In this document: positions 53,040 to 64,000 of the stretch, piece by piece
Numbering within the stretch: position 1 is the stretch's first letter
Layout: the number at the start of each line of letters is the position of its first letter
Assembly: GCA_030220185.1 (NCBI GenBank)
Contig: JASPKZ010007283.1
Location: 2,273,679 to 2,337,678 of the forward strand
Direction of reading: 5' to 3'
Origin: Diploptera punctata
Lineage: Eukaryota > Arthropoda > Insecta > Blattodea > Blaberidae
DNA length: 64,000 bases
Translations under genes and position numbers: made by a program
The notes under the pieces: generated by a model
What the model saw: only the letters and a program-made list of their open reading frames with translations
Database searches by the model: none
Told to the model about the DNA's origin: nothing

Positions 53040-54170
53040 TCTCGGAGGGAGACGTATTGGATGTACATCCAGTGTCTATCCACCTCTTGACTGGTCTTCC
53101 TCTTGTTCTTCTCTCGGCCATTGGTCTAACTTCATTACCTTCTTTTTTGTAAGTCGGTTGTCTTCCATTCTTTCTACATGACCTTTCCATTATTTTAATC
53201 TACCTATAATTAATTTGGTTATGCCTAGAACATGACATTTGTCCCTAATTTCTCTGTTGTGTATCTTACGAAATAATGTTTTCCCCTGAATAGTTATTAA
53301 GATCTTCATTTCACATATGCTTATTACTTATTTTGTTTTTGTTATATCAGCCCTAGTTTCAGCTCCATATACGATAAATGGTCGAACTATCGTTTTGTAT
53401 ATGCGGACTTTGTTTTCTATTGACGTATGTTTGTTGCGCCATGTTAAATATTTAATACATCCTAATAATTGTGCTACTTTAGCAACTTGTTCCTTTACTT
53501 ATTTTATTAAATTTTTAGTGTTTGTTATTAATATACCTAAATAATTTAATTCTGATACTTGTTTTATAATTTTTCTTTCCGCTTCTAATTTATATCTTAG
53601 TGGTTCTTTTGATATTGTTAAGCATTTGTATTAATTTCCATATCGTATTTTCTGGTATTTATATTAAATTGATTTAAAGATCTTGGTAAACTATCTTTAG
53701 ATTCTGAAAGGAAAACGACATCATCTGCATAACATATCAAGTCAAATCTAGTGTTTTCAATTTTATAACCCAAACGTGGTGGTATATTTTCAAAACAATT
53801 ATCCATCATAATATTAAATAAAAATGAACTTAAAGAGTCACCTTGCCTGATGCCCTTTGTGAACGTTATTTCTTCAGTTTGCTGTTTTTTTACTTTGATT
53901 ACTGTTTTGCTGTGTGTTAATTGATATTATTGCTCTAATCAGTTAATTAGGAATTTGTTTCTCTCTCCAGATATGTACAAAATCTTCAAGCTGCACTCTA
54001 TCAAAAGCTTCCTTAATGTATATGAAACTTAAGAATATTGGTTTATTGAATTTTCATGATTTTTCCACAATTTATCTACGTAAACTGCATCTAATGTGGA
54101 TCTATTTTCCCGAAATCCTTGTTGTTCTTTAATATGTATTAATGTATGTAATACGTTGTTTAATATTTTT
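53040..54170 (-). mobile_element. LINE-D (RTE-like) 3' fragment
   Basis: Minus-strand RT remains: an intact YADD motif (LICYADDVVFLSESKDS at about 53700-53750), a RENRSTLDAVYVD-like fragment near 54060-54110, and at the left a C-terminal segment with GHVERMED-like and RGRPVKRW-like phrases (53090-53190). Many stops. It is 5'-truncated near the (TA)n at 54201. It may belong to the same clade as the element at 11878. Confidence 0.75.
53618..53809 (-). pseudogene. LINE-D reverse transcriptase fragment with YADD
   Basis: 63-codon frame around the RT catalytic motif CYADDVVFLSES. It is bounded by stops on both sides, while homologous coding remains continue left and right in other frames. A piece of the LINE at 53040-54170, not a separate gene. 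Confidence 0.75.
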
Positions 54171-54197
54171 GTGAATGCTTTTAAGAACACACATACC

Positions 54198-54200
<3 letters not shown>

Positions 54201-54245
<45 letters not shown>
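54201..54245. repeat. (TA)n microsatellite
   Basis: About 22 TA units. Confidence 0.95.
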
Positions 54246-54249
<4 letters not shown>

Positions 54250-54425
54250 TAATGTTTGTTTATTCGTATTTTGTGCGCTGCCATACTGCCATATCGTTCA
54301 TCCGATTGTGATGCGACTTGTTTGCAAAATGTTCAGGAGATCCCCGGGATGAACATAGGCTATAAGATACTCAATTCCTACACCTTTAAAAATTATCCAT
54401 TGTAGTGAAGAACGTGAAAAACGTA
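54246..54425 (+). repeat. Dispersed repeat R, copy 1
   Basis: About 180 bases: GTTTGTTTATTCGTATTTTG, TTGCAAAATGTTCAGGAG, GGATGAACATAGGCTATAA, GTAGTGAAGAACGTGAAAAA. The same order recurs in direct orientation at 55893-56085, and a piece recurs at 56236-56315. Together copies 1 and 2 flank the CCTAA-type region. Confidence 0.8.
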
Positions 54426-54429
54426 GCTT

Positions 54430-55535
54430 TCTGGACGCTTAAATAACCTGACCTGACCTATACTTGACCGAACATGACATATACTGACCAGACCTGACCG
54501 AACCTAACCTAACCTAACAGAACATAACGTAACCTAACCTAACCAAACCTAACCGAACATAACTGAATCTGACCTAACCTGAACACAACCTGAACCTAAC
54601 TTGAACCTATCCTGAACATTACCTGAACTTTACATGAACATAACCTGAACGTAACTTGAACATAGCCTGAATCTAATTTAACCTAGCTTGAACCTAACCC
54701 GAACCTATCTTGAAACAAATTTGAAACTGGCCTGAATATAGCCTGAACCCAGTATAAATCTAAACCTAACATAACATGTAACTAACCTGAACCTAAATTG
54801 AACCTAAACTGAACCTAACCGAATCTAAACCGAAATTATACCGAACCAAAACTAAACCTGCACTGAGACTACACTGAACCTACACTGAACATACATTGAA
54901 CGCAAACTGAACCTACACTGACTCTAAACTGAATATAACACGAACCCACGGAACCTAAACTTAATCCAACAGTGTCTAACCTAGTGGAGCCTAACCTAAC
55001 CTGAATCCAAACTCGAAATAAAAATCCGTATTCAAAACAAAAAAAACCAAAACCAAAAATCAAAACTGAAGGAAAACTGAACTCAGAACTGAAACCCAAA
55101 CTGAATTCAGACTGAACCCAAACCCAAACCCACACTGAACCCGAACCCAAACCCGGAACAGAACCCAAAACCGGATCTAACCCGGACCTAAACCTGACCT
55201 GAACCTCACCTAAAGCTCACCTAAACCTGACCAAACCCGGACATAACACTATCCTGAGCCGGACCTAACCGTGACTTTACCTATCCTTGACCTAATCCAA
55301 CCTTGAACTAACCCAACCGAACCAATCTTAAATAAACCTAAATTAACCTATCCTATCGTAACATAACTAACCAAACCGAACACAATCTAACCTAACGTAA
55401 CCGAACCTTACCTGATCTGACCTAACCTGACCTCACCGATACCTGACCTAACCGATACCTGACCTAACCGATACCTAACCTAACTCAGAAAAATAATCTA
55501 AGAAGTCCAACAGATCTGACCAAACTAATCCTAAC
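54430..55535. repeat. Degenerate CCTAA/ACCTGA-type repeat tract
   Basis: About 1.1 kb made of imperfect 5-6 base units such as ACCTAACCTAACC, AACCTGAACCTAACTTG and ACCCAAACCCAAACCC. The pentamer CCTAA is the complement of the insect telomere unit TTAGG. A 16-bp unit (ACCTGACCTAACCGAT) is repeated near 55435-55480. The minus frame at 54869-55168 is a by-product of this composition. Confidence 0.85.
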
Positions 55536-55547
55536 CTGATGAAATCA

Positions 55548-55770
55548 CCTCTATAACGAGCAAGTTAGCTAATCAAACTACCTCTATAAAGACCAAAACT
55601 ACCAGTAAACCAATTAAACTACCTCTAAAGCGAGAAACTTCCCGTAAACCTATCACGCTACCTCTAAAACAATAAATTACCCTTACACTTATTATTCAAT
55701 CTCTAAATTGATCAAAATGCCCGTAAACCGGCCAATTTACCTCTAATCCGACCAAACAACCGTTAAACTG
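55548..55770. repeat. Degenerate 40-bp minisatellite, about 5 copies
   Basis: Units of about 40 bases share AAACTACCTCTAAAGC-like starts and CCCGTAAACC-like ends, at about 55578, 55617, 55657, 55697 and 55737. Copies are 60-75% alike by eye. Confidence 0.65.
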
Positions 55771-55892
55771 ATAATTACGATATAAATTTATAATTATTTT
55801 TATTTTTACTTATTTAACAGAACATAAAAACACATTTAGTCTATTTAGGTGTAGCAGTGTTCGCCGGGTAGTGTCGCGCTAGCGCTCGTTGT

Positions 55893-56085
55893 TATCTAAT
55901 GTATAAAAATGAAAGTTTGTTTGTTCGCATTTTATACGCTTTTTGCAAAATGTTCATGCGATTCTCAGGATGAACATAGGCCATAAAAGAGTTGTGATAT
56001 TCAACTCATACACCCTTAAAAAATCATTCTTTGTAGTGATAAACGTGAAAAAGTCTCTTTTTTTACGTTTAAATGACTTACACTG
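55893..56085 (+). repeat. Dispersed repeat R, copy 2
   Basis: Direct-orientation partner of 54246-54425: GTTTGTTTGTTCGCATTTTA, TTGCAAAATGTTCATGCG, GGATGAACATAGGCCATAA, GTAGTGATAAACGTGAAAAA. Confidence 0.8.
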
Positions 56086-56089
56086 CCTA

Positions 56090-56525
56090 AAACCATAACA
56101 TATACACAAGATTAATAAACTACACAATTAAATATCTCAAAAACCTCTATAAAAAGTCTGGGATAGTATATTTTTGTCTTTTATGGACAACTAACAATAG
56201 ACATTTTTGTCTTTCATTGATGCCAAGAAGATCGGGATAAAGCTTGCGCTGCCGTTCTTCCGATTGAGATCGGACGTTTTACAAAATGTTCAGGACTATC
56301 CCCAGAAGATTGCACTAGCCAACAAAATTTTACATTTTTCTGTAACTGGCATCTAATCTTTATGTTTTCGGGTGTGGTGATAACGAAAATGTTAATGAAA
56401 ATGCAAGTTAGGTCTCGTTTTGAAGTTATGCTAATTTTGCATTATTGTCTTTATACGTTTAAGCATGTATTTACCTTGTTTTTATGCCTTGGAGGAAGAT
56501 CACTGAAGGCGCAACCGTTTTGCCT
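56090..56525. other. AT-rich spacer with partial repeat R
   Basis: A third, partial copy of repeat R (TTCCGATTGAGATCGGACG, ACAAAATGTTCAGGAC) is at 56236-56315. Nothing else is recognised. Confidence 0.6.
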
Positions 56526-56529
56526 GGCA

Positions 56530-57470
56530 TTTGTAATTTTCTGTTAATTATTTCCTAATTAGTATCCAGCAGTAATCGGCTAACATCGATGCACTCCACT
56601 TTCCCCGATATCTCATTTTCAAGTTCGAAATTTGCTGAAGGTAGCGTTCGCCGTACTCGTTGTTTACACCACCACAGTTTTCAGGAAAAAAAGTCCAAGT
56701 TGGAATCTAAGAAATGTAACTTTAAGCACATGTTACACCCCAGTCTATCGTAGCAGTGCAGAAGGTTTGCCACAATATCCTTATAGTTTTCTGCCCTCTT
56801 ATTTCTAGAAAATTTGTTGATACTTGAACAAAGTCATTCCAATCTAACATTTCATTACCTGTCAGGATGGTGTTTAAATGTTCATCTTTGTACATTTTAC
56901 GTATCTGGGGATCCACGAAAATCCCCTCTTTTTTTTTCGTTTCGCTGAGCTGTGGAAAATATCTGGCGCAAATAGATAAATGCTATCCCAGTAATGTCCA
57001 TGGTCTTAACGAAGTTTTTCATTAGGCCCAATTTTACATGAAGAACAGGGAGAATTATGTTCCTGGATTCAACAAGTGCTTCATGCTTGACATTGTGAGA
57101 TCTGGTTCAAGTTATTAATTCATAGGCCAACATTTATTTTTATAATAAAGTGCTATGGCGCGTCAATCCCAGAGGCACTAGAAGCAACAGAACTTGGTAT
57201 AGCCCTGTTGCAGCCCAAGTATTATGACTATGATTTTCAGGAAATCTGACGCTTAAAATTGTCATTGTTCAATCGCAATAACAATTGTTTAATGTTAACA
57301 TATGTTTATTTCATATAAGGAGGTGCATACCCAATCGGAATTGTTGGTAACACGTTGTCATTATGCAGTAGGACACACTTGAGATTATTTTGGAGGAGTC
57401 GATGAACAACCTCCACTCAACACATTTATAGTTAATGCCTATGGCGGCCATTAGTCCCAAAAGAATGTAA
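56530..57470 (-). pseudogene. Pseudogene of a multicopy arthropod gene family of unknown function
   Basis: Minus-strand frames, taken in order, carry: VEWRLFIDSSK near 57400, a LHN-type stretch, CLWD-like and NFVKTMDITG near 57000, then an open piece at 56916-56722 (DPQIRKMYKDEHLNTILTG, NFLEIRGQKTIRILW), and finally PENCGGVNNEYGERYLQQIS and KWSASMLADYCWILIR near 56560-56680. I recognise this order from many near-identical uncharacterised arthropod proteins that occur in high copy number, which suggests transposon spread. Stops and frameshifts are frequent, so this copy is broken. The biochemical role is unknown to me. It ends about 70 bases before the 85-bp satellite. Confidence 0.65.
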
Positions 57471-57540
57471 GTATTGGCTTTAAATTCTCTAGTAAAGCTT
57501 TTTACTTTTTTTCAATCGTGAATGCATTGTAAAACACGTT

Positions 57541-60500
57541 ACGTATAGTAATACACTCTTCTGCGTCCAAACATAGGGGGTAATGAAGTCATCACTTCGG
57601 CCTCACGTTTGCATATACGTATAGTAATACACTCTTCTGCGTCCAAACATAGGGGGTAATGAAGTCATCACTTCGGCCTCACGTTTGCATATAGACGATT
57701 GACGTATAGTAATACACTCTTCTGCGTCCAAACATAGGGGGTAATGAAGTCATCACTTCGGCCTCACGTTTGCATATAGACGATTGACGTATAGTAATAC
57801 ACTCTTCTGCGTCCAAACATAGGGGGTAATGAAGTCATCACTTCGGCCTCACGTTTGCATATACGTATAGTAATACACTCTTCTGCGTCCAAACATAGGG
57901 GGTAATGAAGTCATCACTTCGGCCTCACGTTTGCATATAGACGATTGACGTATAGTAATACACTCTTCTGCGTCCAAACATAGGGGGTAATGAAGTCATC
58001 ACTTCGGCCTCACGTTTGCATATAGACGATTGACGTATAGTAATACACTCTTCTGCGTCCAAACATAGGGGGTAATGAAGTCATCACTTCGGCCTCACGT
58101 TTGCATATAGACGATTGACGTATAGTAATACACTCTTCTGCGTCCAAACATAGGGGGTAATGAAGTCATCACTTCGGCCTCACGTTTGCATATAGACGAT
58201 TGACGTATAGTAATACACTCTTCTGCGTCCAAACATAGGGGGTAATGAAGTCATCACTTCGGCCTCACGTTTGCATATAGACGATTGACGTATAGTAATA
58301 CACTCTTCTGCGTCCAAACATAGGGGGTAATGAAGTCATCACTTCGGCCTCACGTTTGCATATAGACGATTGACGTATAGTAATACACTCTTCTGCGTCC
58401 AAACATAGGGGGTAATGAAGTCATCACTTCGGCCTCACGTTTGCATATAGACGATTGACGTATAGTAATACACTCTTCTGCGTCCAAACATAGGGGGTAA
58501 TGAAGTCATCACTTCGGCCTCACGTTTGCATATAGACGATTGACGTATAGTAATACACTCTTCTGCGTCCAAACATAGGGGGTAATGAAGTCATCACTTC
58601 GGCCTCACGTTTGCATATAGACGATTGACGTATAGTAATACACTCTTCTGCGTCCAAACATAGGGGGTAATGAAGTCATCACTTCGGCCTCACGTTTGCA
58701 TATAGACGATTGACGTATAGTAATACACTCTTCTGCGTCCAAACATAGGGGGTAATGAAGTCATCACTTCGGCCTCACGTTTGCATATAGACGATTGACG
58801 TATAGTAATACACTCTTCTGCGTCCAAACATAGGGGGTAATGAAGTCATCACTTCGGCCTCACGTTTGCATATAGACGATTGACGTATAGTAATACACTC
58901 TTCTGCGTCCAAACATAGGGGGTAATGAAGTCATCACTTCGGCCTCACGTTTGCATATAGACGATTGACGTATAGTAATACACTCTTCTGCGTCCAAACA
59001 TAGGGGGTAATGAAGTCATCACTTCGGCCTCACGTTTGCATATAGACGATTGACGTATAGTAATACACTCTTCTGCGTCCAAACATAGGGGGTAATGAAG
59101 TCATCACTTCGGCCTCACGTTTGCATATAGACGATTGACGTATAGTAATACACTCTTCTGCGTCCAAACATAGGGGGTAATGAAGTCATCACTTCGGCCT
59201 CACGTTTGCATATAGACGATTGACGTATAGTAATACACTCTTCTGCGTCCAAACATAGGGGGTAATGAAGTCATCACTTCGGCCTCACGTTTGCATATAG
59301 ACGATTGACGTATAGTAATACACTCTTCTGCGTCCAAACATAGGGGGTAATGAAGTCATCACTTCGGCCTCACGTTTGCATATAGACGATTGACGTATAG
59401 TAATACACTCTTCTGCGTCCAAACATAGGGGGTAATGAAGTCATCACTTCGGCCTCACGTTTGCATATAGACGATTGACGTATAGTAATACACTCTTCTG
59501 CGTCCAAACATAGGGGGTAATGAAGTCATCACTTCGGCCTCACGTTTGCATATAGACGATTGACGTATAGTAATACACTCTTCTGCGTCCAAACATAGGG
59601 GGTAATGAAGTCATCACTTCGGCCTCACGTTTGCATATAGACGATTGACGTATAGTAATACACTCTTCTGCGTCCAAACATAGGGGGTAATGAAGTCATC
59701 ACTTCGGCCTCACGTTTGCATATAGACGATTGACGTATAGTAATACACTCTTCTGCGTCCAAACATAGGGGGTAATGAAGTCATCACTTCGGCCTCACGT
59801 TTGCATATAGACGATTGACGTATAGTAATACACTCTTCTGCGTCCAAACATAGGGGGTAATGAAGTCATCACTTCGGCCTCACGTTTGCATATAGACGAT
59901 TGACGTATAGTAATACACTCTTCTGCGTCCAAACATAGGGGTAATGAAGTCATCACTTCGGCCTCACGTTTGCATATAGACGATTGACGTATAGTAATAC
60001 ACTCTTCTGCGTCCAAACATAGGGGGTAATGAAGTCATCACTTCGGCCTCACGTTTGCATATAGACGATTGACGTATAGTAATACACTCTTCTGCGTCCA
60101 AACATAGGGGGTAATGAAGTCATCACTTCGGCCTCACGTTTGCATATAGACGATTGACGTATAGTAATACACTCTTCTGCGTCCAAACATAGGGGGTAAT
60201 GAAGTCATCACTTCGGCCTCACGTTTGCATATAGACGATTGACGTATAGTAATACACTCTTGTGCGTCCAAACATAGGGGGTAATGAAGTCATCACTTCG
60301 GCCTCACGTTTGCATATAGACGATTGACGTATAGTAATACACTCTTCTGCGTCCAAACATAGGGGGTAATGAAGTCATCGCTTCGGCCTCACGTTTGCAT
60401 ATAGACGATTGACGTATAGTAATACACTCTTCTGCGTCCAAACATAGGGGGTAATGAAGTCATCGCTTCGGCCTCACGTTTGCATATAGACGATTGACGT

Positions 60501-63500
60501 ATAGTAATACACTCTTCTGCGTCCAAACATAGGGGGTAATGAAGTCGTCACTTCGGCCTCACGTTTGCATATAGACGATTGACGTATAGTAATACACTCT
60601 TCTGCGTCCAAACATAGGGGGTAATGAAGTCGTCACTTCGGCCTCACGTTTGCATATAGACGATTGACGTATAGTAATACACTCTTCTGCGTCCAAACAT
60701 AGGGGGTAATGAAGTCATCACTTCGGCCTCACGTTTGCATATAGACGATTGACGTATAGTAATACACTCTTCTGCGTCCAAACATAGGGGGTAATGAAGT
60801 CGTCACTTCGGCCTCACGTTTGCATATAGACGATTGACGTATAGTAATACACTCTTCTGCGTCCAAACATAGGGGGTAATGAAGTCGTCACTTCGGCCTC
60901 ACGTTTGCATATAGACGATTGACGTATAGTAATACACTCTTCTGCGTCCAAACATAGGGGGTAATGAAGTCGTCACTTCGGCCTCACGTTTGCATATAGA
61001 CGATTGACGTATAGTAATACACTCTTCTGCGTCCAAACATAGGGGGTAATGAAGTCATCACTTCGGCCTCACGTTTGCATATAGACGATTGACGTATAGT
61101 AATACACTCTTCTGCGTCCAAACATAGGGGGTAATGAAGTCGTCACTTCGGCCTCACGTTTGCATATAGACGATTGACGTATAGTAATACACTCTTCTGC
61201 GTCCAAACATAGGGGGTAATGAAGTCGTCACTTCGGCCTCACGTTTGCATATAGACGATTGACGTATAGTAATACACTCTTCTGCGTCCAAACATAGGGG
61301 GTAATGAAGTCGTCACTTCGGCCTCACGTTTGCATATAGACGATTGACGTATAGTAATACACTCTTCTGCGTCCAAACATAGGGGGTAATGAAGTCATCA
61401 CTTCGGCCTCACGTTTGCATATAGACGATTGACGTATAGTAATACACTCTTCTGCGTCCAAACATAGGGGGTAATGAAGTCATCACTTCGGCCTCACGTT
61501 TGCATATAGACGATTGACGTATAGTAATACACTCTTCTGCGTCCAAACATAGGGGGTAATGAAGTCATCACTTCGGCCTCACGTTTGCATATAGACGATT
61601 GACGTATAGTAATACACTCTTCTGCGTCCAAACATAGGGGGTAATGAAGTCATCACTTCGGCCTCACGTTTGCATATAGACGATTGACGTATAGTAATAC
61701 ACTCTTCTGCGTCCAAACATAGGGGGTAATGAAGTCATCACTTCGGCCTCACGTTTGCATATAGACGATTGACGTATAGTAATACACTCTTCTGCGTCCA
61801 AACATAGGGGGTAATGAAGTCATCACTTCGGCCTCACGTTTGCATATAGACGATTGACGTATAGTAATACACTCTTCTGCGTCCAAACATAGGGGGTAAT
61901 GAAGTCATCACTTCGGCCTCACGTTTGCATATAGACGATTGACGTATAGTAATACACTCTTCTGCGTCCAAACATAGGGGGTAATGAAGTCATCACTTCG
62001 GCCTCACGTTTGCATATAGACGATTGACGTATAGTAATACACTCTTCTGCGTCCAAACATAGGGGGTAATGAAGTCATCACTTCGGCCTCACGTTTGCAT
62101 ATAGACGATTGACGTATAGTAATACACTCTTCTGCGTCCAAACATAGGGGGTAATGAAGTCGTCACTTCGGCCTCACGTTTGCATATAGACGATTGACGT
62201 ATAGTAATACAACTCTTCTGCGTCCAAACATAGGGGGTAATGAAGTCATCACTTCGGCCTCACGTTTGCATATAGACGATTGACGTATAGTAATACACTC
62301 TTCTGCGTCCAAACATAGGGGGTAATGAAGTCATCACTTCGGCCTCACGTTTGCATATAGACGATTGACGTATAGTAATACACTCTTCTGCGTCCAAACA
62401 TAGGGGGTAATGAAGTCGTCACTTCGGCCTCACGTTTGCATATAGACGATTGACGTATAGTAATACACTCTTCTGCGTCCAAACATAGGGGGTAATGAAG
62501 TCGTCACTTCGGCCTCACGTTTGCATATAGACGATTGACGTATAGTAATACACTCTTCTGCGTCCAAACATAGGGGGTAATGAAGTCATCACTTCGGCCT
62601 CACGTTTGCATATAGACGATTGACGTATAGTAATACACTCTTCTGCGTCCAAACATAGGGGGTAATGAAGTCATCACTTCGGCCTCACGTTTGCATATAG
62701 ACGATTGACGTATAGTAATACACTCTTCTGCGTCCAAACATAGGGGGTAATGAAGTCGTCACTTCGGCCTCACGTTTTGCATATAGACGATTGACGTATA
62801 GTAATACACTCTTCTGCGTCCAAACATAGGGGGTAATGAAGTCGTCACTTCGGCCTCACGTTTGCATATAAACGATTGACGTATAGTAATACACTCTTCT
62901 GCGTCCAAACATAGGGGGTAATGAAGTCATCACTTCGGCCTCACGTTTGCATATAGACGATTGACGTATAGTAATACACTCTTCTGCGTCCAAACATAGG
63001 GGGTAATGAAGTCATCACTTCGGCCTCACGTTTGCATATAGACGATTGACGTATAGTAATACACTCTTCTGCGTCCAAACACTAGGGGGTAATGAAGTCA
63101 TCACTTCGGCCTCACGTTTGCATATAGACGATTGACGTATAGTAATACACTCTTCTGCGTCCAAACATAGGGGGTAATGAAGTCATCACTTCGGCCTCAC
63201 GTTTGCATATAGACGATTGACGTATAGTAATACACTCTTCTGCGTCCAAACATAGGGGGTAATGAAGTCATCACTTCGGCCCTCACGTTTGCATATAGAC
63301 GATTGACGTATAGATAATACACTCTTCTGCGTCCAAACATAGGGGGTAATGAAAGTCGTCACTTCGGCCTCCACGTTTGCATATAAGACGATTGACGTAT
63401 AGTAATACACTCTTCTGCGTCCAAACATAGGGGGTAATGAAGTCGTCACTTCGGCCTCACGTTTTGCATATAGACGATTGACGTATAGTAATACACTCTT

Positions 63501-64000
63501 CTGCGTCCAAAATAGGGGGTAATGAAGTCGTCACTTCGGCCTCACGTTTGCATATAGACGATTGACGTATAGTAATACACTCTTTCTGCGTCCAAACATA
63601 GGGGGTAATGAAGTCATCACTTCGGCCGCGACGTTTGCATATAGACGATTGACGTATAGTAATACACTCTTCTGCGTCCAAAACATAGGGGGGTAATGAA
63701 GTCATCACTTCGGCCGCACGTTTGCATATAGACGATTGACGTATAGTAATACAATCTTCTGCGTCCAAACATAGGGGTAATGAAGTCATCACTTCGGCCT
63801 CACGTTTGCATATAGACACATTGGACTTATCGTCAATACACTCTTCTGCGTCCAAACATAGGGGGGACTTGACGTCATCACTTCGGCCTCACGTTTGCCT
63901 ATAGGACGATTGACGCGGTATAGGTAATACACTCTTCTCTCTGCGTCCAAACATCGGGTGTAGATGAATTCCCTCACTTCGTTCGGCCTCACGTTTGCAA
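57541..64000. repeat. 85-bp tandem satellite array (about 76 copies)
   Basis: Period 85 bases, beginning at ACGTATAGTAATACACTC near 57541 and running off the window. The first units include 76-bp variants lacking AGACGATTG-type sequence (units starting 57541 and about 57790), mixed with 85-bp units. The interior is almost invariant, with an A/G variant (GTCATCAC versus GTCGTCAC) clustered at 60540-62860. From about 63060 indels and substitutions rise sharply. Each unit contains GAAGTCATCACTTC, a 5-bp stem with 4-base loop. Open minus frames near 59795, 63186, 63457 and 63789 exist only where indels occur. Confidence 0.97.

Noticed and set aside
54869..55168. 99-residue Gly/Val/Trp-rich protein
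   Set aside because: Follows from the CCTAA/ACCCAA-type repeat composition; no start context or domain.
57541..64000. CRISPR-like or protein-repeat array
   Set aside because: Units of 85 bp without spacers; the open frames (such as MDAEECITIRQSS-type) appear only at indels, since 85 is not a multiple of 3.

Overview
This window reads as intergenic, repeat-dominated nuclear DNA of an arthropod, most likely an insect. The evidence is direct: it is AT-rich, has no bacterial-style genes or operons, and is packed with tRNA-derived SINEs, APE/RT-type LINEs, one Gypsy-type LTR retrotransposon, hAT and Mutator-like DNA transposon remains, foldback elements, (TA)n microsatellites, two large satellite arrays, and degenerate CCTAA-type repeats (TTAGG is the common insect telomere motif). 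From memory of the SINE and LINE styles I would guess a cockroach or termite (Blattodea), but this cannot be proven here. No complete host protein gene is visible; a micro-exon near 39.86 kb and a promoter plus first exon near 28.85 kb are the only host-gene candidates.

Layout. 1-6057: 80-bp tandem satellite, about 75 copies, whose unit resembles the tRNA head of the local SINE family (SINE-A). 6058-11865: LINE-A and SINE fragments in AT-rich DNA. 11878-15085: nearly full-length but mutated RTE-like LINE with a 12-bp target-site duplication. 15524-25710: Gypsy-type LTR retrotransposon on the minus strand, with about 99.5% identical LTRs, intact gag and pol frames and a U_UUA_AAC slip site right at the gag stop, but with most of RNase H missing. 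25711-43954: SINEs, LINE remnants, a 5'-truncated LINE-A copy with a 14-bp TSD, a tRNA-Tyr-like pseudogene, several foldback elements and a CR1/Jockey-type LINE fragment. 43955-46480: Mutator-like transposase pseudogene split by a 997-bp hAT element (8-bp TSD, short TIRs, BED-finger reading frame). 46480-54245: more SINE, LINE and foldback remains and a tRNA-like core inside a perfect 16-bp inverted repeat. 54246-56315: degenerate CCTAA-type repeats flanked by a directly repeated dispersed element. 56530-57470: broken copy of a multicopy arthropod gene family of unknown function. 57541-64000: 85-bp satellite running off the window end.

The parts do not form a pathway. They record nested insertion: SINEs depend on LINE machinery, the hAT copy interrupts the Mutator-like gene, the LTR element landed in a (TA)n tract, and one satellite seems to have arisen from a SINE head. 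Family letters (SINE-A to G, LINE-A to D) are local labels for this window only.
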